Assembly (NCBI GenBank): GCA_017559955.1
Contig: JAFYPQ010000026.1
Location: 1 to 64,000 of the forward strand
Reading direction: 5' to 3'
From: Bacteroidales bacterium
GTDB lineage: Bacteria; Bacteroidota; Bacteroidia; Bacteroidales; G3-4614
DNA: 64,000 nucleotides
Shown: positions 1 through 8,804 of the stretch, one piece after another
Numbering within the stretch: the first letter of the stretch is position 1
Layout: each line of letters begins with the position of its first letter
Notes under the pieces: generated by a model
The model's input: only the letters and a program-made list of their open reading frames with translations
What the model was told of the DNA's origin: nothing
The model's database searches: none
Program-made: the position numbers and the translations under genes

Positions 1-1
1 C

Positions 2-2659
2 TACGGAGATATTACTATTACTGGTAGCAAAACCACTTACGTGGGAGGTGTAGTTGGTACTACCACCAATAATGTTGTATTCTGCGGAAATTTCGGTGCT
101 ATAAATGCAACAAGTGTTACTCCATCAAACGAATTGTATATAGGAGGTATTGTTGGTCAGACAGGTTATCTTATAAAAAAATGTTATAACCATGGAAATA
201 TAACTGCTACATCAAATAGTATAAAATGCGCAGGTCTTGTGGGCGAATACAAGGCGGAAGTCAATTATGGTAATATCTGTAATTGTTTTAATACTGGTAA
301 TATCTCTGGCGGTTATGCTATTGCAGCAAAAGTAACTACTCATGGAGATATGGAAGATGCTAATGTTTTGTGGTTAGAGGGTTCTGCTCTTCAAGGATTT
401 CCAACTACAGATGCAGAGACAAAACGTAGCGTAGAATATTTTACTGACAATACAATATTAGGTAATGCTTTTACCATAATGGAGGGTGCAACAGGAGAGC
501 TTTGGGGTAGCGATATAACCAACAATGGTTATCCTATTCCTTGCTATTTAGGAGGAGTAAATACATATTTCTATAAACAAGGAGAGTATGGGACAGAGGA
601 TAACCCATTTATAATTGAGACTCTTGATGACGTAAATGAGATTAGAAAACGTATTTTATCGGGAGAAACTTTTGAAGGAAAATTCTTATCACAACTTTCT
701 GATATAGACTTTTCGTCTGAAGAGAACTTTATGCCTATTGGTCTAAAATTTGATGTAAAAGATTTAGCAGGAACTATCATAGATTTATCAACAACATTTT
801 CGTTTGCTGGTGTTTACGATGGTAATGGCAGATGTATAAAAGGAATTTCAGTTAATAGCACTACAAAATGTGGTGCTGCTCTATTTGCTGAAAATAAAGG
901 AGTAATAAAAAATCTTACCTTTGATGGATTCTCAAATGTTGATAATAGTGTAGAGCCTGCTAATATTGCTACAGTTGCAGTTGTGAACAATGGGACAATT
1001 AGCAATATTGATGTAAAAAATATCAACTTGATTGCAGAGAGTGCCACAGTTGCATGTGTTGTGGGTACTAATAATGGTGTTGTGGAAAATACATCGGTAG
1101 CCAATGTGACTCTTAAAGGTAAATACGCAGGAGGTATTGTAGGTGTAAACAATGGAAGTGTAGTAAACGTAATGGTGTATAATTCTACTCTTGAGGGTGT
1201 TTACGTTGGAGGTATTGTCGCAAAAAGTTATGGAACAATTGATAAAACATCGGTATTTAATACAGATATTATAGGTAGTTGTCTTGGCGGTATTGTAGGA
1301 GTGACAGAGGAGGGTGCTATTCTTCACTCAACATCAGCCGCGGTACTTGATTCAAGAAATAGTACTCTTGAGACAGGAAAACAACCATATATGGGAGGTA
1401 TTGTAGGCCTTGCTAATGGTGTAGATATTCAATATAGTAGTGCGATTGCTGATACTGCATATTACCTTTATGATAGTAATAGTCAAACAGCCTTAGGAGG
1501 TCTTATAGGTGCTAATGAGGAGCCTAAAACTCTTAAAGTAGTATCGTCAGTTGCCTCATGGATGGGAACTTTGCCCAACGATATACTTTTTGGACCTATT
1601 GCTGCCGAGGCAAATATTAACTCATTCTACTCAGTATCTGATATGATTGTATATGCTTTGCAGTATAGAGCGAGAGAAAATGAACTTGTTTGGTATGGGT
1701 TAGCCTCTCCGGTAAATTATACTCAAGAGAAGAATATTAGATTTTTATATACAAAAGATTTTAAGAGAACAGATGTTGAATGGGATGTAAACTATTTTAA
1801 TAAAGACAGCATGGTTCAAGGTTATAAAATGGTGTTGCCAAAGTACTCTCCTACAACTTATGCTGTTAATAGTTGTGGCACAACGCCTGTTGCAACATAT
1901 CTTGATATGACTTTTGTGAAACCAATAGACAATACTGTTTTTAAACCAATTGACTCAAATGTTGTTAATGAGTTTTACGATTTGCCAAATGTTTGCAACG
2001 GTGACACGATTAGAAATCTTCATATAGTTGATGGCAAAGATTTTGATTGTGCATATTCTCTTACTGCTGAAAACATTACTTTTGAACGTAAAAATATAGC
2101 AGGTTGGACAACTATGTGCCTTCCATTCAATATCTTACAAGACATGTTGCCTGAGAACTCAATCATTGAAGAAATTGTAAATATTGATACCGGAGAGGGT
2201 AAAGTCTATACCGAGACAGCAACAATGATTGAAGCAGGTATTCCATTCTTGCTATATTGCGAAGATGAAAACTTTGTTATCTCGTTGTATGAATATAATG
2301 ATCAAATAACAACAACTCCTGAAGATGTTTTAAATTCGTTTTATGGGACATTCTCTTCAATCGATATAGCTTCTGAATATTTTGTGTTAGACAAATCGGG
2401 CGAATTCTTTGTCAAATCAACAGAAAATAGTAAAGTTCTTCCATTTAACGCATATCTCTTAGATGAAAAACTTGTTAAGTTTGAGTCAATTAAAATTATA
2501 CGTGAACCCATTACAGGAGTTGAAAATGTTACTATTGAGAACGAAATCTTTGAAGAAAACAGAGAACAAGTGATATACGACATATATGGTCGTCGTGTAT
2601 TTGACATCAATACCCCTGGTGTATATATAATCAATGGGAATAAGGTGTTGAAGAGATAA
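2..2659 (+). CDS. Secreted GLUG-repeat protein with C-terminal sorting tail (5' partial)
   Basis: The reading frame is open from base 2, so the true start and any signal peptide lie outside the window; 885 codons are visible. The middle third carries repeated GLUG-type units (GGIVG, GGIVGVNNG, GGLIGAN) of the kind seen in large bacterial surface adhesins. The last ~70 residues (GRRVFDINTPGVYIINGN and a basic end, VLKR) look like the short beta-sandwich tail used by type 9 secretion cargo in Bacteroidota. It is probably exported and surface-attached; the ligand is unknown. A strong terminator follows. The next gene is another exported protein, but a separate transcription unit is likely. Repeats and tail are seen directly; adhesin function is inference. 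Confidence 0.75.
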   Translation, partial: YGDITITGSKTTYVGGVVGTTTNNVVFCGNFGAINATSVTPSNELYIGGIVGQTGYLIKKCYNHGNITATSNSIKCAGLVGEYKAEVNYGNICNCFNTGNISGGYAIAAKVTTHGDMEDANVLWLEGSALQGFPTTDAETKRSVEYFTDNTILGNAFTIMEGATGELWGSDITNNGYPIPCYLGGVNTYFYKQGEYGTEDNPFIIETLDDVNEIRKRILSGETFEGKFLSQLSDIDFSSEENFMPIGLKFDVKDLAGTIIDLSTTFSFAGVYDGNGRCIKGISVNSTTKCGAALFAENKGVIKNLTFDGFSNVDNSVEPANIATVAVVNNGTISNIDVKNINLIAESATVACVVGTNNGVVENTSVANVTLKGKYAGGIVGVNNGSVVNVMVYNSTLEGVYVGGIVAKSYGTIDKTSVFNTDIIGSCLGGIVGVTEEGAILHSTSAAVLDSRNSTLETGKQPYMGGIVGLANGVDIQYSSAIADTAYYLYDSNSQTALGGLIGANEEPKTLKVVSSVASWMGTLPNDILFGPIAAEANINSFYSVSDMIVYALQYRARENELVWYGLASPVNYTQEKNIRFLYTKDFKRTDVEWDVNYFNKDSMVQGYKMVLPKYSPTTYAVNSCGTTPVATYLDMTFVKPIDNTVFKPIDSNVVNEFYDLPNVCNGDTIRNLHIVDGKDFDCAYSLTAENITFERKNIAGWTTMCLPFNILQDMLPENSIIEEIVNIDTGEGKVYTETATMIEAGIPFLLYCEDENFVISLYEYNDQITTTPEDVLNSFYGTFSSIDIASEYFVLDKSGEFFVKSTENSKVLPFNAYLLDEKLVKFESIKIIREPITGVENVTIENEIFEENREQVIYDIYGRRVFDINTPGVYIINGNKVLKR

Positions 2660-2714
2660 TAACACACAATGTTTGTTCATAAAGAAATTTAAAAATATAC
2701 AAACGATAAAACAA

Positions 2715-2757
2715 AGAGATTGTGTCGAAATTAAAATTTGATACAATCTCTTTTTTT
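2715..2757 (+). terminator. Rho-independent terminator after the GLUG protein
   Basis: AGAGATTGT (2715-2723) pairs with ACAATCTCT (2743-2751) around an A/T-rich inner stem, and is followed by a run of seven T. It lies 55 bases after the stop codon. Confidence 0.85.
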
Positions 2758-2807
2758 GTAGTGAAATATTTTATATCTTTATCCAATAAACTATAAATAA
2801 GAATAGT

Positions 2808-4844
2808 ATGAATAGAATTTACATTTTAGCAATTATGTTTTTATTGTTTGTTTCAGGTGCAAATGCCGATTATTGTACACGAACAACAAATAGTAATTCA
2901 TCGAGATACTTAAAAACTGTATCGTTTCAAGGGGGGATTTATACATTTGATCCATTAACAATTGCCACATCTGGGTATTCGGCAATATATTATAATAAAA
3001 CATCAAAAGTATTTTATGCAAATGCAGGCTCTACAATAACTCCGGTTATAGATTACTCAGGAGCCTGGATGCAAGGTTATGTATATATCGATTACGATAA
3101 TGATGGCTCTTTTAATACTACAAATGAGTTGGTTTCATATAGCGGATATATGCAAAACGGAGTTTGGCTTAACAGTCTTGGACAGCAATTTTCGGATGGC
3201 GATGGATGTCCTCCGAGCACAACTCCTTCTTTTGTTATTCCTGAAACAATTCCATCGGGGGATTATAGAATGCGTATAAAAGTCGATTGGGATTCTCCCG
3301 ATCCCTGTGGAAGAACATCTGCGACAGGAAATTCAATGGAACAAAATGGTGGAGCAATAGTCGATTTGACTTTGCGATTGACAGGAATAACTCATAACTA
3401 CCAAATAACAATTAATAACGAATATACATCTGAATATAAGTTAGATTGGGTAGAAGATTTTAATACAGGAGTACTTGATGAAACAGTATGGAGTAAAATA
3501 GACCCATACGAAAGTGGTAATCCGGATTGGAGAAAAAATATATCTACATACGATGGATGTTTCGATTTTCGAGATGGAAATATAGTTTTGAGGGGAATAC
3601 GTAATCCGGGAGAATCGGTAACAGGGGATACTCGAACATATTTGTGTGGAGGAATAGAATCATTAGGTAAAAAAAGTTTTAGAAACGGAAGAATAGAGAT
3701 ACGTGCAAAAACAACTTCTGCACGAGGAGCGTGGCCTGCATTGTGGATGATGCCCGAAGATCAATCGGCAGGATGGCCGGGATGTGGAGAAATAGATATA
3801 TTTGAACATTTGAATTATGACTCATTTGTATATCAAACACTTCATAGTAACTATACGTATAATGTGAATAAAGAATCTCCATTATCACACATTACAGAAT
3901 CGGTGAATGTTGCGGATTATAATATATATGGAGTGGTATTATCGCCTGATACATTAAAACTAATGGTTAATAATAAAGTAACTATGGCATATCCCAATAC
4001 CGGAGCAACAGATCAATTCCCGTATTCAAAAGAGTTTTATTTAATCCTTGATATGCAGTTAGGAGGGTCGTGGGTAGGTTCTGTAACAGGAGAGGACTTA
4101 CCTGTTGAGATGTATCTCGATTGGGTTAAGTTTTATAAAAATTACGAAACAGGAGGTAAACTATCTGTTAAAACTCTTGAAAATAAAATTATAACATCAG
4201 GAGCTACGGTTCCTGAAAACACCGTACTATTAATATCTGCCCAACCTATTGAGGGGTATGAAGTAGAAGCAATAACTATTAACGGTGAAGATGTAACCGC
4301 AGAACACAATATCTCAGGGACATATGCTTATTCTCCAATATCAGAAACCACAATATCTGCAACATATAAACCCAAGCAATACGTAGTTAATTATACTATA
4401 GAAGGAGGAGTTTTGGTGGCAGTCTGTGATGAAGAAAATAAGAGAATATCATCAGGAGATAAGATAGGATATGGAGAGAGTCTGACTATTAATATGCAGC
4501 CCGTAGAAGGTGAGTCATTGTTGTCGTACAGAGTTAATGGAGAAGATAAATCGTCAGAGATAGAGAATGGATTGCATACGATTAAAGTAACAGCAGATAC
4601 CAATATCGAAATTAAATATACCAATTTTAGCGGATCGGATGATGCCACAGCAACATTGGCAGAGGTATATACATCATCAAATAAGATTGTTGTTGTAACA
4701 CCCAAACAAGAAAATGTAACTATATATAATATGTCTGGAATGATAGAGGAGAGTAGAGTGGTGAATGGAAGAGATGAAATTACGAAAGCTTCAGGATTGT
4801 ATATAGTAAAAGTCGGAAGTTTGGTTTATAAAGTAAAATTGTAA
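2808..4844 (+). CDS. Secreted glycoside hydrolase family 16 (beta-glucanase/laminarinase-like) with GEVED domain
   Basis: A 678-residue exported enzyme predicted to cut beta-1,3/1,4-glucans or related galactans. Residues 1-20 are a signal peptide. Residues ~22-197 form a GEVED-type domain (VYIDYDNDGSFN, then DYRMRIKVDW). The GH16 domain spans ~212-446 and contains the catalytic ExDxxE motif, E328-I-D330-I-F-E333, preceded by WPALWMMP. Two InlB/Big-like repeats follow (~450-605). The last ~70 residues (VTIYNMSG, GLYIVKVG) resemble a type 9 secretion tail. It appears to be monocistronic, with terminators on both sides. No SusC/SusD pair is near, so this is not a classical polysaccharide utilisation locus. 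Substrate specificity cannot be read from sequence alone. Confidence 0.88.
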   Translation: MNRIYILAIMFLLFVSGANADYCTRTTNSNSSRYLKTVSFQGGIYTFDPLTIATSGYSAIYYNKTSKVFYANAGSTITPVIDYSGAWMQGYVYIDYDNDGSFNTTNELVSYSGYMQNGVWLNSLGQQFSDGDGCPPSTTPSFVIPETIPSGDYRMRIKVDWDSPDPCGRTSATGNSMEQNGGAIVDLTLRLTGITHNYQITINNEYTSEYKLDWVEDFNTGVLDETVWSKIDPYESGNPDWRKNISTYDGCFDFRDGNIVLRGIRNPGESVTGDTRTYLCGGIESLGKKSFRNGRIEIRAKTTSARGAWPALWMMPEDQSAGWPGCGEIDIFEHLNYDSFVYQTLHSNYTYNVNKESPLSHITESVNVADYNIYGVVLSPDTLKLMVNNKVTMAYPNTGATDQFPYSKEFYLILDMQLGGSWVGSVTGEDLPVEMYLDWVKFYKNYETGGKLSVKTLENKIITSGATVPENTVLLISAQPIEGYEVEAITINGEDVTAEHNISGTYAYSPISETTISATYKPKQYVVNYTIEGGVLVAVCDEENKRISSGDKIGYGESLTINMQPVEGESLLSYRVNGEDKSSEIENGLHTIKVTADTNIEIKYTNFSGSDDATATLAEVYTSSNKIVVVTPKQENVTIYNMSGMIEESRVVNGRDEITKASGLYIVKVGSLVYKVKL

Positions 4845-4860
4845 TACTACAACATATAAA

Positions 4861-4911
4861 ACAAGAGGCTGAGCCAAAAATTAAAAACTTTGGCTCAGCC
4901 TCTTGTTTTTA
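4861..4911 (+). terminator. Strong Rho-independent terminator after GH16
   Basis: A perfect 16-base inverted repeat, ACAAGAGGCTGAGCCA (4861-4876) against 4891-4906, with a 14-base loop and a following T run. Confidence 0.92.
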
Positions 4912-5171
4912 TGATAATTGTGAAGATATAAGTTATTGCGTTTAGAGAAAAAAGGTATGTATTGTTATTGTGCTTAATGCTAATATTGATGATAATAACA
5001 GGTCTGTTAATTATAATATCCCCTCTTTTTTGATCTATATATCGCATCCCGATAATATTGTAATATCTTATGGAGTGCGTTGTTTCCCTTTTATATTTGT
5101 TAAAAATGGTTTGCCAGCATTTTCGAAATAAAGCAAATCAATTTGTATTTAAAAATTTATAGAAGGACAAT
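4912..5171. other. Gene-free stretch between GH16 terminator and secG terminator
   Basis: About 260 bases of AT-rich sequence between two convergent units. I see no credible open reading frame, RNA structure or repeat in it. Confidence 0.6.
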
Positions 5172-5208
5172 AAAAAACAGGCTTTGTATTTTTACAAAAC
5201 CTGTTTTT
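5172..5208 (-). terminator. Terminator of the secG operon, possibly bidirectional
   Basis: AAAAACAGG and CCTGTTTTT flank inner arms TTTGTA/TACAAA. It has A runs on one side and T runs on the other, so it can act on both strands. It sits just past the secG stop. Confidence 0.8.
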
Positions 5209-5229
5209 AGATATTTAAATAATCAAATA

Positions 5230-5571
5230 TTATTCTTGAGTATTTGCAATATTAATATCTGTAGAGCCTTCCTCTGCGTTGTTTTCTATTATTTCAGTAT
5301 TAGCAGTAGCCTCTATATTGTCTTGTGCTACAGAAGTTTTATCTTCTCCTGTTGAAATAAATGCAACAGAAGCGATGCTTAAAATAACGATGGTTGCAGC
5401 TAAAGTCCAAGTGGCTTTTTCAAGGAAGTCAGTAGTCTTTCTAACACCCATAATTTGATTTGAAGAAGAGAGGCCTGAAGCTAAACCTCCACCTTTAGAA
5501 TTTTGTACTAACACAATCAATATCATTAACACAGCAGCCAGTACAATAAGAATGGTAATAAATGTTGTCAT
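5230..5571 (-). CDS. secG: Preprotein translocase subunit SecG
   Basis: A small inner-membrane subunit of the Sec translocon. The 113 residues contain two hydrophobic segments (~3-22 and ~52-72) joined by the hallmark loop VLVQNSKGGGLASGL. The C-terminal ~40 residues are acidic and poorly conserved, as is common in Bacteroidota SecG. It is the last gene of the operon that starts at 7959; the TPR gene ends four bases upstream of its start. Identification rests on the membrane topology and the QNSKGGGL loop. Confidence 0.93.
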   Translation of the reverse strand: MTTFITILIVLAAVLMILIVLVQNSKGGGLASGLSSSNQIMGVRKTTDFLEKATWTLAATIVILSIASVAFISTGEDKTSVAQDNIEATANTEIIENNAEEGSTDINIANTQE

Positions 5572-5575
5572 TTCT

Positions 5576-6220
5576 TTATTCAGTTTTTACATTAATAATC
5601 AATTTTTCTAAAAATCTAATTTGGTCTGCAAAGTAAATATTTTTTTCTGGATTTTTCAAACTTATGCCCTTAATAATTTCCAAAGCACGTTCATATTTGC
5701 GTTGTTTTATATATATATGAGCCAAACTTTCAGTAAAAAATGTCTCTTCAATAGGTTTGTTGTACTCCTCTTCTTCCAAGTTGTCAATATTTTCATCAAA
5801 ATCTTTCGACTCATCTTCAATTTTTTTGAAGTTGCCATTTTCAACGGCGGTCAAAAATGAATTTATAGAATCAATTTGTTTGTCAGACGAATTTATTGTC
5901 TCTTCCTCCTTCAATGCAAAGTAGTCAGAATTGTATCCTTCGTTTCTTATAATATCGTCAATTGAAGCCTCTTCAACCCCGTTCGACTCCAAAAAAATAT
6001 CAATTGCTGAAAAATTGTCAACAGGTTTTATCTCTGCCTCTTTTGTTTCGCAAGCAATCTCTTGCTTCTTCGCACTTTTGCTATTGTGCATGAAGGCTGC
6101 CAATTTTTTTAATTCTTTTGATAGGGCAACAATGTTCTCTCCCGGCTTATTCATAGCCGAAAGTAGCTCATTGCGTCTGTATCCATCAGATTTCTTCTTA
6201 ATATCGTTATTGGCTGCCAT
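5576..6220 (-). CDS. Tetratricopeptide-repeat-like protein of the lptE-secG operon
   Basis: A 214-residue cytosolic-looking protein without signal peptide or membrane segment. The first ~45 residues are basic; the middle is highly acidic and likely disordered. The last ~50 residues read as a single TPR-like helical hairpin (ETFFTESLAHIYIKQRKY, ERALEIIKGISLKNPEKN). It sits between lptE and secG, ten and four bases away, so it is co-transcribed with envelope genes. A role as an adaptor is only a guess; no enzymatic motif is visible. Confidence 0.72.
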   Translation of the reverse strand: MAANNDIKKKSDGYRRNELLSAMNKPGENIVALSKELKKLAAFMHNSKSAKKQEIACETKEAEIKPVDNFSAIDIFLESNGVEEASIDDIIRNEGYNSDYFALKEEETINSSDKQIDSINSFLTAVENGNFKKIEDESKDFDENIDNLEEEEYNKPIEETFFTESLAHIYIKQRKYERALEIIKGISLKNPEKNIYFADQIRFLEKLIINVKTE

Positions 6221-6229
6221 AATCGTAAA

Positions 6230-6745
6230 TTACCAATTTGCTACTGTTGCGTTAAAAATAAGTTCTGCCAACTCTTGAGTTATTTCATCAATGAGTTCGT
6301 CCTGAACATCGGTCAATAAACGTGAACTATCGAAATCTCTATATGCACTAAAAGTCTCGTCAATACTGAATTGAGGATTTTTAGTATCAGTATATTTAAC
6401 TCTGACTCTAATGGTCAATCTGGTTTGAGAGGCGTATGCGTCGCTTTTAACAGCCTGAGGCGTAATGTCATATCCTGTAATTTCCCCTTCAACTTGTAGG
6501 TCTCCATTTGTTCTGACCATACTTAGGCGGGTTTGTCTTATATATATATCTTGTAATGCCTCATTAAAAGCTTGTGAAAGCGGAGGATATACAAGGGCCG
6601 CCCTAATTGGAAAATCTGCAATCGATATGGTTTTAGTAGTGTTATAATCTATCGATGCTCCATTAAATTTATAAGATATGGTGCATCCGCATAGCATAAT
6701 AATACTTACAGCTGTCGTAAAAAAATATTTAAAACACTTTCTCAT
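6230..6745 (-). CDS. lptE: LptE-like LPS-assembly lipoprotein
   Basis: A 171-residue predicted lipoprotein. The signal peptide ends in the lipobox LCGC (cysteine near residue 20), placing it in the outer membrane. The body matches the Bacteroidota LptE pattern: tandem TKTISIADF and NEALQDIYIRQTRL near the N-terminus, a DLQVEGEITGYDITP strand, and a C-terminal DELIDEITQELAELIFNATV helix. LptE partners LptD in inserting lipopolysaccharide into the outer leaflet. Its start codon overlaps the stop of the sigma-54 activator by one base, so translation is probably coupled. Confidence 0.85.
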   Translation of the reverse strand: MRKCFKYFFTTAVSIIMLCGCTISYKFNGASIDYNTTKTISIADFPIRAALVYPPLSQAFNEALQDIYIRQTRLSMVRTNGDLQVEGEITGYDITPQAVKSDAYASQTRLTIRVRVKYTDTKNPQFSIDETFSAYRDFDSSRLLTDVQDELIDEITQELAELIFNATVANW

Positions 6746-7959
6746 TATTCAAGATTGTACTCTTTTATTTTTCGGTATAATGTTCTTTCCGATATTTTAA
6801 GCTCCTCTGCACACTTTTTGCGTTTGCCATTGTTTCTGTCAAGAGCTTTTCTTATCATCTCTTTTTCTGCCTCTTCAAGAGATATGGCACTATCCTCAAA
6901 ATTTTCGATATTTATAGTCTCTATGTTGTCATACATACGTTCCTTGCTCTCAATGTATGGCGTATGAATAATGTCTTGAGCTATATTCTCTTCAAAATTA
7001 TTTGATTGCAGTTTATGAAGAACATTTCTGTCTGTTGACTCTAATTTCGATTTAATCTCATTTATCTCTTTACGCATATCCAAGATGATTTTATATAACA
7101 TCTCTCTCTCTCCGTCAATAAATGAGTTATTCTCTTTTTTGTTTACGGCAGGCAAATTGGGACCATCATAAACGGGGAGATATGAGCGTAAAACCTCTTC
7201 GCTAACCTCTCTTGAAGTCTCTAATATTGAAATTTGTTCGGTAATATTTCTGAGTTGTCTGATGTTGCCCGGCCAGCGATATGACAATAATAACTCTTTG
7301 GCGTCTCGGGTAAGGGTTATAGCAGGCATTTTATACTCTTCTGCAAAGTCTGAACTGAATTTTCTGAATAATAAGAAAATATCTTCAATCCTGTTGCGTA
7401 GAGGAGGTAGTTCAATGTGTATGGTGTTTAACCTGTAAAAGAGGTCTTCTCTGAATTTACCCTCTTGAATAGCTTTGGTCATATCCATATTGGTAGCGGC
7501 AACAATTCTTACGTCGGTTTTTTGAACTGATGATGAACCAACTTTTAAGAATTCTCCATTTTCCAGAACTCTCAACAAACGGGCTTGTGTTGTAAGTGGC
7601 AGTTCGCCCACTTCGTCCAAGAAAATAGTACCGCCATTGCCCTCTTCAAAATATCCCTTTCTGTCGGTAAGAGCTCCTGTAAAAGCACCTTTTTCGTGTC
7701 CGAAAAGTTCAGAATCGATGGTGCCTTCAGGGATTGCCCCGCAGTTAACGGCTATATATTTTTTATGTTTTCTTGCACTATATTCGTGTATTATTTTGGG
7801 GAAGAACTCTTTACCCGTACCACTCTCTCCGGTAATTAATACCGATATGTCAAACCTTGCAACCTGAGTAGCTCGGCTTATGGCTCTTATCAAAGAGGGA
7901 GTATTACCAATAATGTTAAACCTCTGTTTTATGCTGTTGATATCGGGTTCGTTAATCAT
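6745..7959 (-). CDS. Sigma-54-dependent transcriptional activator (AAA+ and Fis HTH, no receiver domain)
   Basis: An enhancer-binding protein that remodels sigma-54 RNA polymerase. I place the start at 7959 (MINEPDINSIKQRF) because the 23 extra residues of the longer frame are hydrophobic and unlike the family; this gives 404 residues. The AAA+ domain starts almost at the N-terminus: Walker A GESGTGKE, the sigma-54 contact loop GAFTGA, Walker B IFLDEVGELP, and a second-half WPGNIRQL motif. The C-terminal ~45 residues form a Fis-type helix-turn-helix (RKALDRNNGKRKKCAEEL). There is no receiver, GAF or PAS domain, so the signal input is not evident. It heads the operon with lptE, a TPR gene and secG. 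Confidence 0.9.
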   Translation of the reverse strand: MINEPDINSIKQRFNIIGNTPSLIRAISRATQVARFDISVLITGESGTGKEFFPKIIHEYSARKHKKYIAVNCGAIPEGTIDSELFGHEKGAFTGALTDRKGYFEEGNGGTIFLDEVGELPLTTQARLLRVLENGEFLKVGSSSVQKTDVRIVAATNMDMTKAIQEGKFREDLFYRLNTIHIELPPLRNRIEDIFLLFRKFSSDFAEEYKMPAITLTRDAKELLLSYRWPGNIRQLRNITEQISILETSREVSEEVLRSYLPVYDGPNLPAVNKKENNSFIDGEREMLYKIILDMRKEINEIKSKLESTDRNVLHKLQSNNFEENIAQDIIHTPYIESKERMYDNIETINIENFEDSAISLEEAEKEMIRKALDRNNGKRKKCAEELKISERTLYRKIKEYNLE

Positions 7960-7987
7960 ATAAAGTGGACTATATTTAATCAATTTA

Positions 7988-7995
7988 CAAAAATA
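7988..7995 (-). promoter_or_regulatory. Possible -7 element for the sigma-54 activator operon
   Basis: On the - strand TATTTTTG matches the Bacteroidota -7 consensus TAnnTTTG about 30 bases before the chosen start. No TTTG is found at the usual -33 spacing. Confidence 0.4.
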
Positions 7996-8126
7996 GTAAT
8001 AAATACTCAATGCTAAAAATAAAATCATTATAAAAACAAAAATCTTTGTAATTTAATACACTCTAATATAGTGATGATTAAGTAAATATTTATTTAGAAA
8101 TATTATGTTATTAATAAAAAAAATAG

Positions 8127-8134
8127 TATCTTTG
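8127..8134 (+). promoter_or_regulatory. Possible -7 element for the DUF3575/OMP operon
   Basis: TATCTTTG fits TAnnTTTG exactly, 68 bases before the DUF3575 start. The -33 box is not recognisable. Confidence 0.45.
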
Positions 8135-8201
8135 TCGGCGAGTTTTGCTTATTATGCCCGCAAAGGGCTAAATATCTATAAATTAAGACTGTATAAAAAG
8201 T

Positions 8202-8789
8202 ATGAAAATATATTCAAAAGGTTTTTTTCTCTCTTTGGTTAGCTCTCTAAGAAACAAGAGAGGGGCAATCCTTATATTAATAATTTCTTTTATTCCGCTA
8301 TTCGGATATTCGCAAAAAATAGCGGTAAAGACAAATGCATTGGAGTGGGCAACAGTATCACCTAATATCTCGGCAGAGTTTGTAGTTTCACCAACAATGT
8401 CGCTCGATTTGTCTGCCTCATTCAATGAATGGACTCCGTATAAAAATGCAAAGTTCGATCACCTTAGAATACAACCCGAGTTACGTTATTGGTTTCAAAG
8501 ACCTATGGCACAACACTTTTTAGGTTTCACTCTTTTGTATATCGATTATGATATGATGTATAAAGGTGTATGCCACGACGGACAGGCTATCGGAGGAGGA
8601 TTTACCTACGGTTATGATTTTGTTTTGAGTAAACGATGGAATTTAGAATTGACAGCCGGTATAGGAGCAATATATCGATTCGAACGAAAATATAACGAAG
8701 GAGCAACTTACCCTTCAAAAAACAATGCAAACAGTTGGGGAGTTATCCCAATAAAATTAGGAGTAACAGTTTCGTATGTTATATTCTAA
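8202..8789 (+). CDS. DUF3575-type outer-membrane protein
   Basis: 195 residues. A long basic N-region and hydrophobic stretch (~20-37, ending near GYSQ) act as a signal peptide. The mature part (KTNALEWATVSPNISAEF, WTPYKNAKFDHLRIQPELRY, RWNLELTAGIGAIYRFER) matches the DUF3575 pattern, a small beta-barrel-like family that often sits with fimbrial or OmpA-like genes in Bacteroidales. It is the first gene of a three-gene operon; 15 bases separate it from the next gene. I infer an outer-membrane accessory role for the two large downstream proteins; no fimbrillin gene is present here. Confidence 0.78.
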   Translation: MKIYSKGFFLSLVSSLRNKRGAILILIISFIPLFGYSQKIAVKTNALEWATVSPNISAEFVVSPTMSLDLSASFNEWTPYKNAKFDHLRIQPELRYWFQRPMAQHFLGFTLLYIDYDMMYKGVCHDGQAIGGGFTYGYDFVLSKRWNLELTAGIGAIYRFERKYNEGATYPSKNNANSWGVIPIKLGVTVSYVIF

Positions 8790-8804
8790 CAAAAACAAGA
8801 ACAG

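Noticed and set aside
5143-5355. A 70-codon + strand frame over secG
   Set aside because: Phe/Ile/Cys-rich shadow of secG and its terminator.
7960-8028. Longer N-terminus of the sigma-54 activator
   Set aside because: The 23 extra residues are hydrophobic and unlike the family; the region carries a TATTTTTG promoter box instead.
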